Position numbers and translations under genes: made by a program. Below the pieces are notes generated by a model. The model ran no database searches and had not been told where the DNA came from. It saw only the letters and a list, made by a program, of their open reading frames with translations. 64,000 nucleotides of DNA from the NCBI RefSeq assembly GCF_900104955.1, contig NZ_FNSI01000001.1, forward strand, positions 4,126,001 through 4,190,000, given 5' to 3'. The DNA comes from Beijerinckia sp. 28-YEA-48 (lineage in GTDB: Bacteria; Pseudomonadota; Alphaproteobacteria; Rhizobiales; Beijerinckiaceae). Numbering within the stretch: position 1 is the stretch's first letter; every line of letters begins with the position of its first letter. Of this stretch, positions 8,349 through 18,247 are shown one piece after another.

Positions 8349-9563
8349 TTGACGAGCCTGCTGGTCGAAAACATCGGCGAATTTTTCACCGGCGATATCG
8401 CCGCGCCGACCGCCGACGTGCGCTCTCTGCTGGTGCAGGACGGACGTATCGCCGCCCTGAACGTGGCGGCGGACGCCAAGGTCGATGCGGTGATCAATGC
8501 CAAGGGCAGCGCTGTTCTGCCGGGCCTGGTCGACGGCCATGTTCATCCGGTGCTCGGCGAATGGACACCGACGCAGGATGCGATCGGTTGGGTCGGCAAC
8601 TATCTCCACGGCGGCACGACGACCATGGTGTCGGCCGGCGAACTGCATGCGCCCGGCCTCGACTACAACAATCTGACGCCCGATCTCGTCACGGCGCTCG
8701 CGGAAGTAACGCGGCAGACCACCGGCCGGGTGCGCTGGAGCAATGTGAAACTGCATGCCGGCACGGTGCTGTTGGTGCCGGGCATGACAGAGGCGCATTT
8801 CGACCGGCTGGCCAAGGTCGGCGCCATCCTGGCGAAATTCCTGTTCTATCCGCTCGGCACCAATCCCGAGGAAGCTCAGCGCTATGTGCGCTGGTGCCGC
8901 GAACGCGGCATCCGCACCAAAGTGCACACTGGCGGCGTCTCGCGCTCTGGCCTCAGCCAGATCTGCGGCTATGAAATTCTGTCCTGGCTGCAGCCGGACA
9001 TTGCCGCGCATGTCTCGGGCGGCCCGATCCCGATGAGCGACGCCGATCTTGATCGGGTGATCGACGAGACGAGTTTCGCGCTCGAAATCTGCACCTCCGG
9101 CAATTACCGCTCCACTCTTTTGGCGGCGCGTCGACTGCGCGAGCGCGGCCAATTGCACCGGATGACTCTGGGCACCGACACGCCCGGCGGCACCGGCGTG
9201 GTGCCGCGTGGCATGCTGCGCAATATTTGCTATCTCGCCTCGGTCTGCGATCTGACACCGGCGGAAGCTATCGCCGTCGCCAGCGGCAACACCGCGCTGG
9301 CGCATGGGCTCGACGTCGGTTTTCTGCGTGAAGGCGCTCCAGCCGATTTCCTGATCTGCGGCCCGGTGGAAGGTTCGGCCGGAACGTCGCTTGCCGACGC
9401 CATCGCCCATGGCGACTTGCCCGGCATTTCCTATGCCTTTATCGACGGTAAGCCCGTGGTCAGCGGTCGCAGCGAACAGACACCGCCCTCCCGCTATACG
9501 ATCAAGCTGGAAGCCGGCTGCCCCTGTCACGGCGACGGCACCGGCCGGTTCAACTGTAACTAG
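8349..9563 (+). CDS. Enamidase-like amidohydrolase family protein
   Basis: 404 residues, TTG start right after the rhodanese stop. Amidohydrolase features: LPGLVDGHVHP (His64, His66), a candidate bridging residue around LAKFLFYPLG (Lys163), KVHTGG (His193), AAHVSGG (His221) and LGTDTPGG (Asp277). The TDTPGG/GVVPRGMLR stretch and overall order resemble enamidase of nicotinate fermentation, which hydrolyses 6-oxo-tetrahydronicotinate to 2-formylglutarate and ammonia. The C-terminus ends in a Cys-rich tail (GCPCHGDGTGRFNCN) that may bind metal and looks unusual. Dihydroorotase- or imidazolonepropionase-like activity is the alternative. It is followed 11 bp later by an ornithine-cyclodeaminase homologue. 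Confidence 0.75.
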   Translation: MTSLLVENIGEFFTGDIAAPTADVRSLLVQDGRIAALNVAADAKVDAVINAKGSAVLPGLVDGHVHPVLGEWTPTQDAIGWVGNYLHGGTTTMVSAGELHAPGLDYNNLTPDLVTALAEVTRQTTGRVRWSNVKLHAGTVLLVPGMTEAHFDRLAKVGAILAKFLFYPLGTNPEEAQRYVRWCRERGIRTKVHTGGVSRSGLSQICGYEILSWLQPDIAAHVSGGPIPMSDADLDRVIDETSFALEICTSGNYRSTLLAARRLRERGQLHRMTLGTDTPGGTGVVPRGMLRNICYLASVCDLTPAEAIAVASGNTALAHGLDVGFLREGAPADFLICGPVEGSAGTSLADAIAHGDLPGISYAFIDGKPVVSGRSEQTPPSRYTIKLEAGCPCHGDGTGRFNCN

Positions 9564-9574
9564 AAAGCGGAACG

Positions 9575-10543
9575 ATGCGCATTCTCACCCATCACGATGT
9601 CGTCCACGCCTTGCCGATGGCCGATTGCGTCGTGGCGATGAAACAAGCGCTGATCGATCTGGCCGACGGCGCCTATTACCTGCCGCTGCGCTTAAAAGCC
9701 CGGCCGGAGGGCGAGCCCAACCGCATGGGCTTCATGCCGGCCTTGCGGCTGGCCGAGGACCGGCGGCTATGGTCGGTGAAGGAGATTTGCGTCACGCCGG
9801 GCAATGGCGCGCGCGGCATCGATCCGCACCAGGGCATGGTGATCCTGCATGATGGCTATGACGGACGGCCGATCGGCATTGTCGATGCCTCCTCGATCAC
9901 CGCCATCCGCACGGCTGCTGTCACCGCCGTCGCCACGGCGGCCCTGATGCCGCAAGAGGTCCGCAAGGTGGCGATCATCGGCGCCGGCGTGCAAGCCGAA
10001 GCCCATGTGGATGCCATGCGCGTGGTTTTGCCGGCAAGCGCCGAGATCGTCATCGCCAACCGCTCGCCCGGCCGCGCCGCGCAATTGGCGCAGGAGAAGA
10101 ATTGCAGCTTCGCGGCGACGATCAAGGAAGGGCTCGCCGATGCCGACGTCGTCTGCACGGTGACCGGTTCTTACGAGCCGATCCTGAAGCTGGAGTGGCT
10201 GAAGCCTGGCTGCCACGTCAATGCGGTGGGATCGAGCCTGGCGGTGGCGCGCGAACTCGACGGTCCGACAATGAAGGCGGTGGAGCTTTATGTCGATCGC
10301 CGTGAATCGGCCATCAACGAATCCGGCGAGTATATTTTCGCGCTGCAAGAAGGCTTTATCGGCCCGGATCACATCCGCGCCGAACTGGGCGAGGTCCTGA
10401 CCGGGCGTCATCACGGCCGCACGTCGCCGGACCAGACCACCTGTTTCAAATCGCTCGGCCTGGCCGTGGAAGATCTCGCCGCCGCCGAACTGGCGCTGCA
10501 AAACGCCCAACGTTTGAATATCGGCACCAACGTCGACTGGTGA
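9575..10543 (+). CDS. Ornithine cyclodeaminase/mu-crystallin family protein
   Basis: 322 residues, family length. Visible: substrate-side Arg/Lys segment (RLKARPEGEPNRMGFMPAL; ...WSVKEICVTPGN), Rossmann NAD(P) motif IIGAGVQAEAH, and DASSITAIRTAAVTAVA. Members include ornithine cyclodeaminase, alanine dehydrogenases, ketimine reductases and tauropine-type enzymes, so reduction of a cyclic imine or deamination of an amino acid are both possible. RBS AAAGCGGAACG precedes the ATG. Last gene of the plus operon starting at 6283; pairing with the enamidase-like hydrolase points to nitrogen-containing ring degradation (inference). Confidence 0.85.
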   Translation: MRILTHHDVVHALPMADCVVAMKQALIDLADGAYYLPLRLKARPEGEPNRMGFMPALRLAEDRRLWSVKEICVTPGNGARGIDPHQGMVILHDGYDGRPIGIVDASSITAIRTAAVTAVATAALMPQEVRKVAIIGAGVQAEAHVDAMRVVLPASAEIVIANRSPGRAAQLAQEKNCSFAATIKEGLADADVVCTVTGSYEPILKLEWLKPGCHVNAVGSSLAVARELDGPTMKAVELYVDRRESAINESGEYIFALQEGFIGPDHIRAELGEVLTGRHHGRTSPDQTTCFKSLGLAVEDLAAAELALQNAQRLNIGTNVDW

Positions 10544-10640
10544 GCGAAAGACATTTCTCTGTTTCGACGTTGGGCTTATAGTCCGCTCCCCTGAAGTTGG
10601 GTTCCGGTCAAAATCCGAACCGAACTCCAGACTCTCTCTT

Positions 10641-10690
10641 GGCGCATTTTCTTCCCGCGAACCGGAAACCGCTTCGCTCGAAAATGCGCC
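10641..10690. repeat. RIME-like intergenic palindromic element
   Basis: GGCGCATTTTC (10641-10651) and GAAAATGCGCC (10680-10690) are perfect 11-bp inverted arms around a 28-nt centre with CGCGAACCGGAAACC and TTCGCTCG. This resembles the dispersed 'CATTTTC...GCGAACCGG...GAAAATG' elements I know from Rhizobiales intergenic DNA. It lies just before the GST gene, within 18 bp of its start codon, so it may also fold in the 5' leader. Confidence 0.65.
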
Positions 10691-10707
10691 TACCCCCGGA
10701 GCGGACC

Positions 10708-11406
10708 ATGATCGATCTTTATGCGCTGACGAGCCCCAACGTTCAAAAAGTCTATATCGCCCTTGAGGAACTCGAGCTTCCCTACAAGGAACATTTCGTC
10801 GACGTGTGGAAAGGCGATCAGTTCACCGCCGACTTCATGAAGCTCAATCCGAACGCAAAAATTCCTGTCATCGTCGACCACGACGGCCCCGACGGTAAGC
10901 CGATCACGGTTTTTGAATCCGGCGCCATCCTGCTCTATCTGGCCGAGAAGACCGGCAAGCTGCTGCCCGCGGACAAGCGCGCCCGCACGGAAGTCCTGCA
11001 ATGGCTGATGATCCAGCTCACTGGCGTCGGCCCGAACTTTGGTAATTTCGTGCATTTCTCGCGCTTCGCGCCGAAGGACAATGAATATTCACTGTCGCGC
11101 TACCACACCGAGATGTTGCGCATCATCGACTTGATCGAGCAACGGCTGAGCACCAGCGCCTATCTTGGCGGTCGTGAGTATTCCCTCGCCGACATCTCCA
11201 CCTGGCCGTGGATGCGCATTTACATGGCCAACAAGGAGGCCGCGGAAAAGACGCCCCATCTCGCCCGCTGGTTCTCCACGATCGAGAAGCGCGACGGGGT
11301 GCAGCGCGCCTTGGCCAAGATCGGCAAGGTCCAATCAGTGCGCGAAACTGCCAAGCCCCAGGATATGGACCGCTTGTTCGGCCGTGGCCAGTTCGCCCGC
11401 GCTTAA
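10708..11406 (+). CDS. Glutathione S-transferase family protein (Nu/YfcG-like)
   Basis: 232 residues from the ATG at 10708, preceded by CGGAGCGG. The N-terminal thioredoxin-like domain has LTSPNVQKVYIALEEL, NPNAKIPVIVD (cis-Pro loop) and the GSH gamma-glutamyl-binding FESGAILLYLAEK; the all-helical C-terminal domain has YSLADISTWPW. The TSPN...K start and length fit YfcG/YghU-type disulfide-bond oxidoreductases, not Cys-type maleylpyruvate isomerases. The frame is open upstream to 10597 but that part is the palindromic repeat. Likely monocistronic, ended by the hairpin at 11484-11508. Confidence 0.87.
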   Translation: MIDLYALTSPNVQKVYIALEELELPYKEHFVDVWKGDQFTADFMKLNPNAKIPVIVDHDGPDGKPITVFESGAILLYLAEKTGKLLPADKRARTEVLQWLMIQLTGVGPNFGNFVHFSRFAPKDNEYSLSRYHTEMLRIIDLIEQRLSTSAYLGGREYSLADISTWPWMRIYMANKEAAEKTPHLARWFSTIEKRDGVQRALAKIGKVQSVRETAKPQDMDRLFGRGQFARA

Positions 11407-11483
11407 ACATTTCAAGACGGGCCGGTGCCCACCGACTCTTTCATTCACGCGCGCGCTTTGAAAAGCCGGCGAGATCGCTTATT

Positions 11484-11520
11484 GACGCGCGCTTGAACGG
11501 CGCGCGTCGTTCTTTATTTT
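11484..11520 (+). terminator. Rho-independent terminator after the GST gene
   Basis: GACGCGCGC / GCGCGCGTC form a 9-bp perfect stem with a 7-nt loop, directly followed by GTTCTTTATTTT. It lies about 80 bp past the GST stop and before the next receptor gene. Confidence 0.8.
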
Positions 11521-11594
11521 GAAGCGTCTTTGTGGCGTTCGACCACGGTCAAACCGCACGGCGCACAGAAAAGCCGACATAGGGGGACGGAAAC

Positions 11595-12584
11595 ATGACA
11601 ATTACCCGTAAGCAATTCCTGCATGGGGCCGCTGCCACGGCCGGCGCCATGGCCATTACGCCAGAAACTTTCGTATCTCGCGCTTTCGCGCAGGAGTATC
11701 CGAGCCAGAATTTCCAGATCGTCTGCGGCTTCCCGCCGGGCAGCGGCGCCGACATTTTCGCGCGCTATTTCGCTGAAAAGATCCGCGTGAAGACCGGCAA
11801 GAATGTCGTCGTCGAAAACAAAGTCGGCGCCAACAGCAATATCGCTACCACCTATGTCGCCCGCTCGAAGCCTGACGGCTATACGCTCTATCCGTTCGCC
11901 GGCACGACCGTTGCCGCCACCATGCACCTGTTCAAGGAGCCCCCGGTCGACGTCGCCAAGACGCTCACTGTCGCCGCCACCACCAGCAATCTCGCCTTCA
12001 TGGCCTTGGTCGACGCCAAGAGCCCCTACAAGACCATGCAGGAATTGACGGAGGCGATGAAGAAGAAGGGCACCAAGGCCACTTACGCCACGGCCGCCAA
12101 CCCCGGCACGATCATGGGCGCGCTCTATAAGCAGGCAACCGGCGTTGAGGCGGTGGAAGTGTCCTATCGCAACGCACCGGATTCGCTCAACGAGATGCAG
12201 GACGGCAAGCTCGATTTTGCTTTCCACGATCCGATCTTCGCTTTGGCGCAGGTGCGCGAAGGCCGCATGCGGGTGCTCGCCGTGAGCTCGTCGGATCGCC
12301 TGTCTTCATTGCCGGACGTGCCGACGATGAAGGAAACCGGCGTGCCGATGGACCTCAACATCTGGTGGGGCGTGATGGTGCAGAAGGAAACGCCAAAGCC
12401 GATCCTCGACAAGATCAACGCGATGTTCCGCGACATCCTCACTACCGACGAGACGAAGAAATTTTTGGCTCTGTCGGGCGCCGACCCGATGTTGCGGACG
12501 CCCGAGCAGGCCGATGCCATGTTCCAGGCCGCGGTCAAGGAATGGGGCGAGTATGTGAAGCTCGCCAAGATTCCGCAGAACTAA
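11595..12584 (+). CDS. Tripartite tricarboxylate transporter (TTT) substrate-binding protein, Bug family
   Basis: 329 residues with a Tat-like leader (TRKQFLHGAAAT, cleavage near AFAQE). Bug-family signatures: FQIVCGFPPGSGADIFARYF, VVVENKVGANSNIA, ARSKPDGYTL and LPDVPTMKETG. Such receptors bind a carboxylate, amide or aromatic acid in the periplasm and deliver it to TctA/TctB membrane proteins; none is adjacent. The extreme N-terminal pattern and FPPGSGAD variant are shared with the receptor at 18248-19231, making these two the closest relatives among the six in the window. A long hairpin at 12628-12669 follows. Confidence 0.9.
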   Translation: MTITRKQFLHGAAATAGAMAITPETFVSRAFAQEYPSQNFQIVCGFPPGSGADIFARYFAEKIRVKTGKNVVVENKVGANSNIATTYVARSKPDGYTLYPFAGTTVAATMHLFKEPPVDVAKTLTVAATTSNLAFMALVDAKSPYKTMQELTEAMKKKGTKATYATAANPGTIMGALYKQATGVEAVEVSYRNAPDSLNEMQDGKLDFAFHDPIFALAQVREGRMRVLAVSSSDRLSSLPDVPTMKETGVPMDLNIWWGVMVQKETPKPILDKINAMFRDILTTDETKKFLALSGADPMLRTPEQADAMFQAAVKEWGEYVKLAKIPQN

Positions 12585-12627
12585 GAAGCGTTCTGGCAGA
12601 TCAGCCAGACGTCCGCCTGGCGCACTC

Positions 12628-12669
12628 CTAAACGCCGATCCTGCCTTAGCCGGCATGATTGGCGTTTAG
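12628..12669. terminator. Long imperfect hairpin between TTT receptor and AraC gene
   Basis: CTAAACGCC (12628-12636) pairs perfectly with GGCGTTTAG (12661-12669); the stem continues inward with one mismatch to a small TTAGCC loop, about 17 pairs in all. There is no T-run, so it may be a weak terminator or an operator/attenuator for the AraC gene starting at 12694. Confidence 0.5.
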
Positions 12670-12693
12670 AAAACCACGTGTTAGCCTTGCTTT

Positions 12694-13656
12694 ATGACCG
12701 GCAAGACAAATTGGCAATCTTGGGACACCGCAAGAGCCAACGGCAACGAAGTTGAATACTGGTCGGATGTCGTCGTCAAAGGCGTGATCGACGCCTCGAT
12801 GAAACCTGTCGCCAGGGATCACTTCGACGGCAGCCTGTCCAGCCGCTCCATTGGCGCAACCCGTTTCGTTTCCTTCCGGTCGCAATCGCATCAGATCAAT
12901 CGAACGGTGACGCAAGCCGGGAACGGCGACGGCCATGTCATGGTCGGGCTGCAACTTCGCGGCCTGTCGTTCATCGAACAAGGCGAGGCGAAACTGCGTC
13001 TGATGCCGGGCCAGATCGCCCTGGTCGATAGCGGCAAACCGTTCAATCTGCATTTTCCCGACCTCATCGAACGCCGACTGGTTCTGGTGCCGCGCAGCCT
13101 TCTCGGTCCCAGCCTGGACGTGAACTCACGCCATGCAACGCCTCACATTATCAAGTGCGACAGCGGTGCGGCCCAGGTGGCGCGCGATGCGCTTTTGCGC
13201 CTGACCGACATGAGTTGCGATTGGTCGGACCAGGATAGCAGCCTGATGATGCAGGCTTTGGTTCACCTGTTGCGCATGTCGCTCGACGATCGCACGATCT
13301 CAGCCCCTTCAAGTCGCGTGACCCTGGCGGACCTCAAGACGGAAATGCGGGCGCGGCTTTCGGACGAGCGGCTCAATCCCGCGACGATCGCCCGTTCATT
13401 CGGCATTTCTGTGCGATCGCTCTATCGCTTGTTCGCACAGGAGCGATTGAGTTTTTCGCAGCTGTTGCTGGAACTGCGGCTGGGCCACGCGCGCATGCAG
13501 ATCGAAAGCGATGCGGACCAATCCCTCACCGCCATCGCATTGGAGAGCGGCCTGAACGATTCCGCTCATTTCTCGCGCGCCTACCGCGCTCAATTTGGCG
13601 AAGCACCGAGCCAGACCCGGGCAAGGTTCCGATCGAAGGCCTCTACTCGGGCTTGA
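12694..13656 (+). CDS. AraC family transcriptional regulator (FeaR-like domain order)
   Basis: 320 residues. The N-terminal about 200 residues resemble the AraC-binding-like effector domain (GDGHVMVGLQLRGLSFIEQG); the C-terminal 100 residues hold two HTH motifs, NPATIARSFGISVRSLYRLF and the signature SLTAIALESGLNDSAHFSRA followed by YRAQFGEAPSQTR. It sits between the TTT receptor upstream and a convergent TTT receptor whose 3' end overlaps it by 14 bp. Probable activator of one of these receptor genes or of the neighbouring flavoprotein gene; which one is unknown. Confidence 0.9.
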   Translation: MTGKTNWQSWDTARANGNEVEYWSDVVVKGVIDASMKPVARDHFDGSLSSRSIGATRFVSFRSQSHQINRTVTQAGNGDGHVMVGLQLRGLSFIEQGEAKLRLMPGQIALVDSGKPFNLHFPDLIERRLVLVPRSLLGPSLDVNSRHATPHIIKCDSGAAQVARDALLRLTDMSCDWSDQDSSLMMQALVHLLRMSLDDRTISAPSSRVTLADLKTEMRARLSDERLNPATIARSFGISVRSLYRLFAQERLSFSQLLLELRLGHARMQIESDADQSLTAIALESGLNDSAHFSRAYRAQFGEAPSQTRARFRSKASTRA

Positions 13657-14611
13657 GACCCGCGGTCTCTGCGACCGTGCGAAAGAGCGCGATCTCGGAG
13701 CGTATCCTTTCGGGCAATTGCGCGGCCGGCATCGTGGAGGGTTCGATTCCCAGCAGTCTGATCTTCGCTTGAACGTCTGGCGTAGCGAGAATACGCGCGG
13801 TTTCCTGTTCGAGTTTCTTAACGACTGCGCTTGGCGTACCAACGGGTGCGAACAAAGCCGACCACGGAACGATCTCAAAATCAGGGACGCCTGACTCCGC
13901 CACGGTTGGAACATCGGGCAAGCTGGGGATGCGTCGCGCTGTGGTAACGGCCAATGCCTTGAGAGTGCCGCCTTGAATCTGCGGCAATACGGCGGAGATA
14001 TCGCCGAAGGTCAATGACACGTCATTGGCGACGACGGCCATCACCGCCGGGGCGCTGCCACGATAGGGAACATTCTGCAGTTTGATTCCTGCCCGCTGGG
14101 CAAACATTTCCGTCGCGAGCTGGAACGAACTGGCGGCCGAGCTGTAATTGATCTTGCCCGGATCGGCCTTCGCCAAGCCGATCAGATCCCGCAAACTGTT
14201 GGCGGGTAAGGATGGATTGGCGGCCACGATCAGAGGAAAATGGCCAATCATCGCCACGGGAATGAAATCTTCAACGGGATTGTAATTGACCGCTTTCAAC
14301 ATCACCGGGTTGACGGTCATGGCGCTGCTCGGCCCGATCAACAATGTATATCCGTCGGGGTTGGATCGCTTGACGGCGCCCACCGCGACCATGCCGCTTG
14401 CCCCAGGCCTATTCTCGACAATAAAGCTCTGGCCAAAGGCGATCTGCAATTGTTCCGCCAGGATTCTGGCAAGAACATCATTGCCGCCACCGGGCGCGAA
14501 GCCGACCATGAACGTGACCGGACGCGACGGAAATACGTCCTGGGCGTGAAGGGGCGGCACATGAACCAAAGTAGAGAGAAAAACCCCGAGGACGAAGCGG
14601 CGTAAGATCAT
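13643..14611 (-). CDS. TTT (Bug family) substrate-binding protein
   Basis: 322 residues from the ATG at 14611, which has GGGGAGGG just upstream; the open frame extends to 14815 but lacks a signal there. Sec leader ILRRFVLGVFLSTLVH with cleavage near LHAQD. Family motifs: VTFMVGFAPGGGNDVLARIL, FIVENRPGASGMVAVGAV, SNPDGYTLLIG and IPSLPDVPTVAESG. It follows the VAO-type flavoprotein gene by 20 bp on the same strand, so the receptor probably brings in that enzyme's phenolic substrate or a relative (inference). Its stop lies inside the convergent AraC gene. Confidence 0.9.
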   Translation of the reverse strand: MILRRFVLGVFLSTLVHVPPLHAQDVFPSRPVTFMVGFAPGGGNDVLARILAEQLQIAFGQSFIVENRPGASGMVAVGAVKRSNPDGYTLLIGPSSAMTVNPVMLKAVNYNPVEDFIPVAMIGHFPLIVAANPSLPANSLRDLIGLAKADPGKINYSSAASSFQLATEMFAQRAGIKLQNVPYRGSAPAVMAVVANDVSLTFGDISAVLPQIQGGTLKALAVTTARRIPSLPDVPTVAESGVPDFEIVPWSALFAPVGTPSAVVKKLEQETARILATPDVQAKIRLLGIEPSTMPAAQLPERIRSEIALFRTVAETAGLKPE

Positions 14612-14631
14612 AGCGAACCCTCCCCAACCGG

Positions 14632-16155
14632 TCATTCGATGCCATAGCGCCCCGGCGCGATGATCCCATTCGGATCCAGCGCCCGTTTGATCGCAGCGCA
14701 GGCTTTCACGACTTCCGGCGTCCGCTGGCTCTGATGGAACGCCTGGTATTGCGTGGGCGCCCGGCCGACGAATATTCCCTGCCCGCGAAACGCTTCGCAC
14801 ATGGCGCGATAGCAACGATCGGCGCGCTCGGCCTCCTCGGCCTTGTCACGATCATAGATGATGGCGTGCACACTGCGCGCGAAACGTGGGCCGCAGACAA
14901 AAGAGGCCATGTAGTCGAGCCCATTGCTGACGGCGATCTCCCGGCATTGTCGCTGGAACTCGTTGACCACCTGCCCGTCCATCGGCGCCCCCGGCGTAAG
15001 CCAGATCGCGCCGCCACCCGGTCGCCATTTGAGCATGCCCAGCTCGCCGTCGGCCGGCCGGCCGGAATTCGAGTTGATCGCCGCATGAAGCTGCGGCATG
15101 GCCTGCGCTTCTTCATAGGCAATGTAGCGCGCCTTGCCGGACGCTTCAAAATGCGCCCGGAGCGCGCTGATGCCCGGCGCGAGAGCTTCGTCGCTGCCGC
15201 CGTAGAGCGCTCCCGAAACAGTCCAGGAGCCGACACCGTAACGTTGCTGCAAGGCACGGCGTTCCGCCAACGAGAGCGGATGGACCGTTGATTGGCCGGA
15301 GCGCGGATGACGCTCCTGGGAGGACAAAAGATAAAGATCGTTGGTTGCACGAATGAGCGTCGGGACGAGGGTCCGCTTTTTCATCGCGCGGATCAGTTCA
15401 ATGATCTCCCGCAGATCATCGTCGTCTGGGAACGTAAAAAAGAACGGCCGAATGGCGGTAGGCTTTTGGTTCAACCAGATGCCGATACGGGTTACGATGC
15501 CATAGTTAGACTGCGTGAAAAGCCCGTCCAGCGCCGGTCCAAAGCTGTATTTGGTGACATGCCAATTGGGATGTGAAGGCACATCGAGCCCGCCGTCGCC
15601 GGTGCGGATCGTATCGCCGTTTCCAAGAACCACCTCCATGCCGCAGACATTGCCGAAGTGATCGCCCGCCGGCCCGCTGCCGCCGCCCTTGTCGAGCGCA
15701 TTGCCCAGAAGGCTGCCATCCGGCGGCCCCGCGGTCGGCGACATCATCAGCGCCGAACCGCGGCTTTGCAGCGCCTCGTACAGAGCGTTGAACGTGACAC
15801 CCGGCTCGACCACGCAATAACCAAGCTCTTCGTTAATCTCGATCACACGGTTCATGCGGCGGCCGAGGTCGACCACGACCTGACCGGATCGCATCGGCGC
15901 GCGCGAACCGAGCCCCAGATTGCGCCCCATGCTGATGGGGAAGAGCGGCACGCCAAAACTATTCGCATGCCGCACGATCGTTTCGACGTCCGTTGTCGAA
16001 GACGGAAACAGGATGGCGGAGGGAATGTGATCCGCCTCTGGCAGGGTGTGATGCCCGTATTCGCGACAGGCCTGAGAATCGGCGGAAATGGCGCCCGGGC
16101 CGAGCGATTGCTTCAAGACATCGAGAAAGGCGTTCAACGGAGAGGAGGCTGTCAT
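14632..16155 (-). CDS. VAO-family FAD-linked oxidase (4-cresol dehydrogenase/vanillyl-alcohol oxidase-like)
   Basis: 507 residues from ATG 16155 (an in-frame GTG/ATG at 16206 would add 17). FAD_binding_4 domain in the N-terminal half: AILFPSSTTDVETIVRHAN, PISMGRNLGLGSRAP, VEPGVTFNALYEAL and DHFGNVCGMEVVLGNG; the C-terminal half has the 4-cresol-dehydrogenase cap features and ends with DPNGIIAPGRYGI. Family members oxidise para-substituted phenols (4-cresol, vanillyl alcohol, eugenol). No cytochrome c subunit gene is adjacent, so an oxidase or an unlinked electron acceptor is likely. Coupled on the same strand to a TTT receptor. No good RBS was seen before either start. Confidence 0.82.
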   Translation of the reverse strand: MTASSPLNAFLDVLKQSLGPGAISADSQACREYGHHTLPEADHIPSAILFPSSTTDVETIVRHANSFGVPLFPISMGRNLGLGSRAPMRSGQVVVDLGRRMNRVIEINEELGYCVVEPGVTFNALYEALQSRGSALMMSPTAGPPDGSLLGNALDKGGGSGPAGDHFGNVCGMEVVLGNGDTIRTGDGGLDVPSHPNWHVTKYSFGPALDGLFTQSNYGIVTRIGIWLNQKPTAIRPFFFTFPDDDDLREIIELIRAMKKRTLVPTLIRATNDLYLLSSQERHPRSGQSTVHPLSLAERRALQQRYGVGSWTVSGALYGGSDEALAPGISALRAHFEASGKARYIAYEEAQAMPQLHAAINSNSGRPADGELGMLKWRPGGGAIWLTPGAPMDGQVVNEFQRQCREIAVSNGLDYMASFVCGPRFARSVHAIIYDRDKAEEAERADRCYRAMCEAFRGQGIFVGRAPTQYQAFHQSQRTPEVVKACAAIKRALDPNGIIAPGRYGIE

Positions 16156-16330
16156 TTTTTTGACCCGGTGGAATGTCGGCCCCACGTTAGGACCTGGACT
16201 TACCACCGAGCTTGATCGAGCCCGCCAATTTCCTTGTTTGGGAGTGCCAAATTCCGATGCAGTGCGCTTTGGGGCTCATCGGCTGTCGAACCGCACGGTC
16301 ACGCGCATCGACATTCCACCTGCGAAGGCT

Positions 16331-17091
16331 TCAGGACCGCAAGCGGTAGCCGGTGCGAAAAACCCACCAGACGATGATGAGGCAGAGCAGCATGAACAGG
16401 AATGTCATGCCGACGCTGATGCCGAAATTGACGTCGGCGACGCCGTAGAAGGTCCAGCGGAAGCCGTTGACCAGATAGACCACCGGATTGAACAAAGTGA
16501 CGGTGCGCCACAGCGGCGGCAGCATGTCGATCGAATAGAACGTGCCACCCAAGAAGGTCAGCGGCGTCACCACCATCAGCGGCACGATCTGCAACTTCTC
16601 GAAACTGTCAGCCCACAGACCGAGCACGAAACCGAACAGGCTGAAAGTCACGGCGATCAGCACCAAAAAGCCCAGCATCAGAAATGGATGCATGATCTCG
16701 AAGGGGACGAACAGCCGCGCCGTCCCCAAAGTGATCAGGCCGATGATCATCGACTTGGTCGCGGCAGCACCGACATAGCCGATGACGATTTCGACATAAG
16801 ACACTGGCGCCGACAATATTTCATAGATCGTGCCGGTGAACTTCGGCATGTAAATGCCGAAGGAAGCGTTGGAAATACTCTCGCTGAGCAAGGTCAGCAT
16901 GATCAGGCCCGGAACGATAAAGGCGCCATAGCTGACGCCATCGACCGTTTGCATCCGCGAGCCGATGGCCGAGCCGAAAACGATGAAATAGAGCGAGGTG
17001 GAGAGAACCGGCGAAGCGATGCTCTGGAACAACGTGCGCCAAGCGCGCGACAGTTCGAAGGTGTAGATCGCCCGGATCGCTTGGACGTTCA

Positions 17092-17092
<1 letters not shown>
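16331..17092 (-). CDS. ABC-2 type transporter permease (YadH-like)
   Basis: 253 residues, about six hydrophobic segments, with the ABC-2 family region [19 protein letters not shown] and [17 protein letters not shown] near the C-terminus. Pairs with the ATPase upstream, whose stop codon overlaps its start by one base. The family comprises exporters for drugs, lipids or polysaccharides; the substrate is not predictable here. No periplasmic component is present. Confidence 0.9.
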
Positions 17093-18015
<923 letters not shown>

Positions 18016-18247
18016 TCAGGGCTCCTGCTATCCCTTGACGATCGACACGAGAGAACGTTGTTTCGGCTTGGTTTATGTCAGGATCTGACAGCAGGGACCG
18101 GCCAATGGCGAATCCCTGCGGATTACGCCAAATGTTCTTATCGCCTATGAAAGTCGGACGCTGGAGATATTCGTCTGGCCCGGGGTTATCAAGCCCGCTT
18201 TCCGACTGGCTGGTTCCCACCTGCCAATCGGAAAGAGCGACCCTCGC

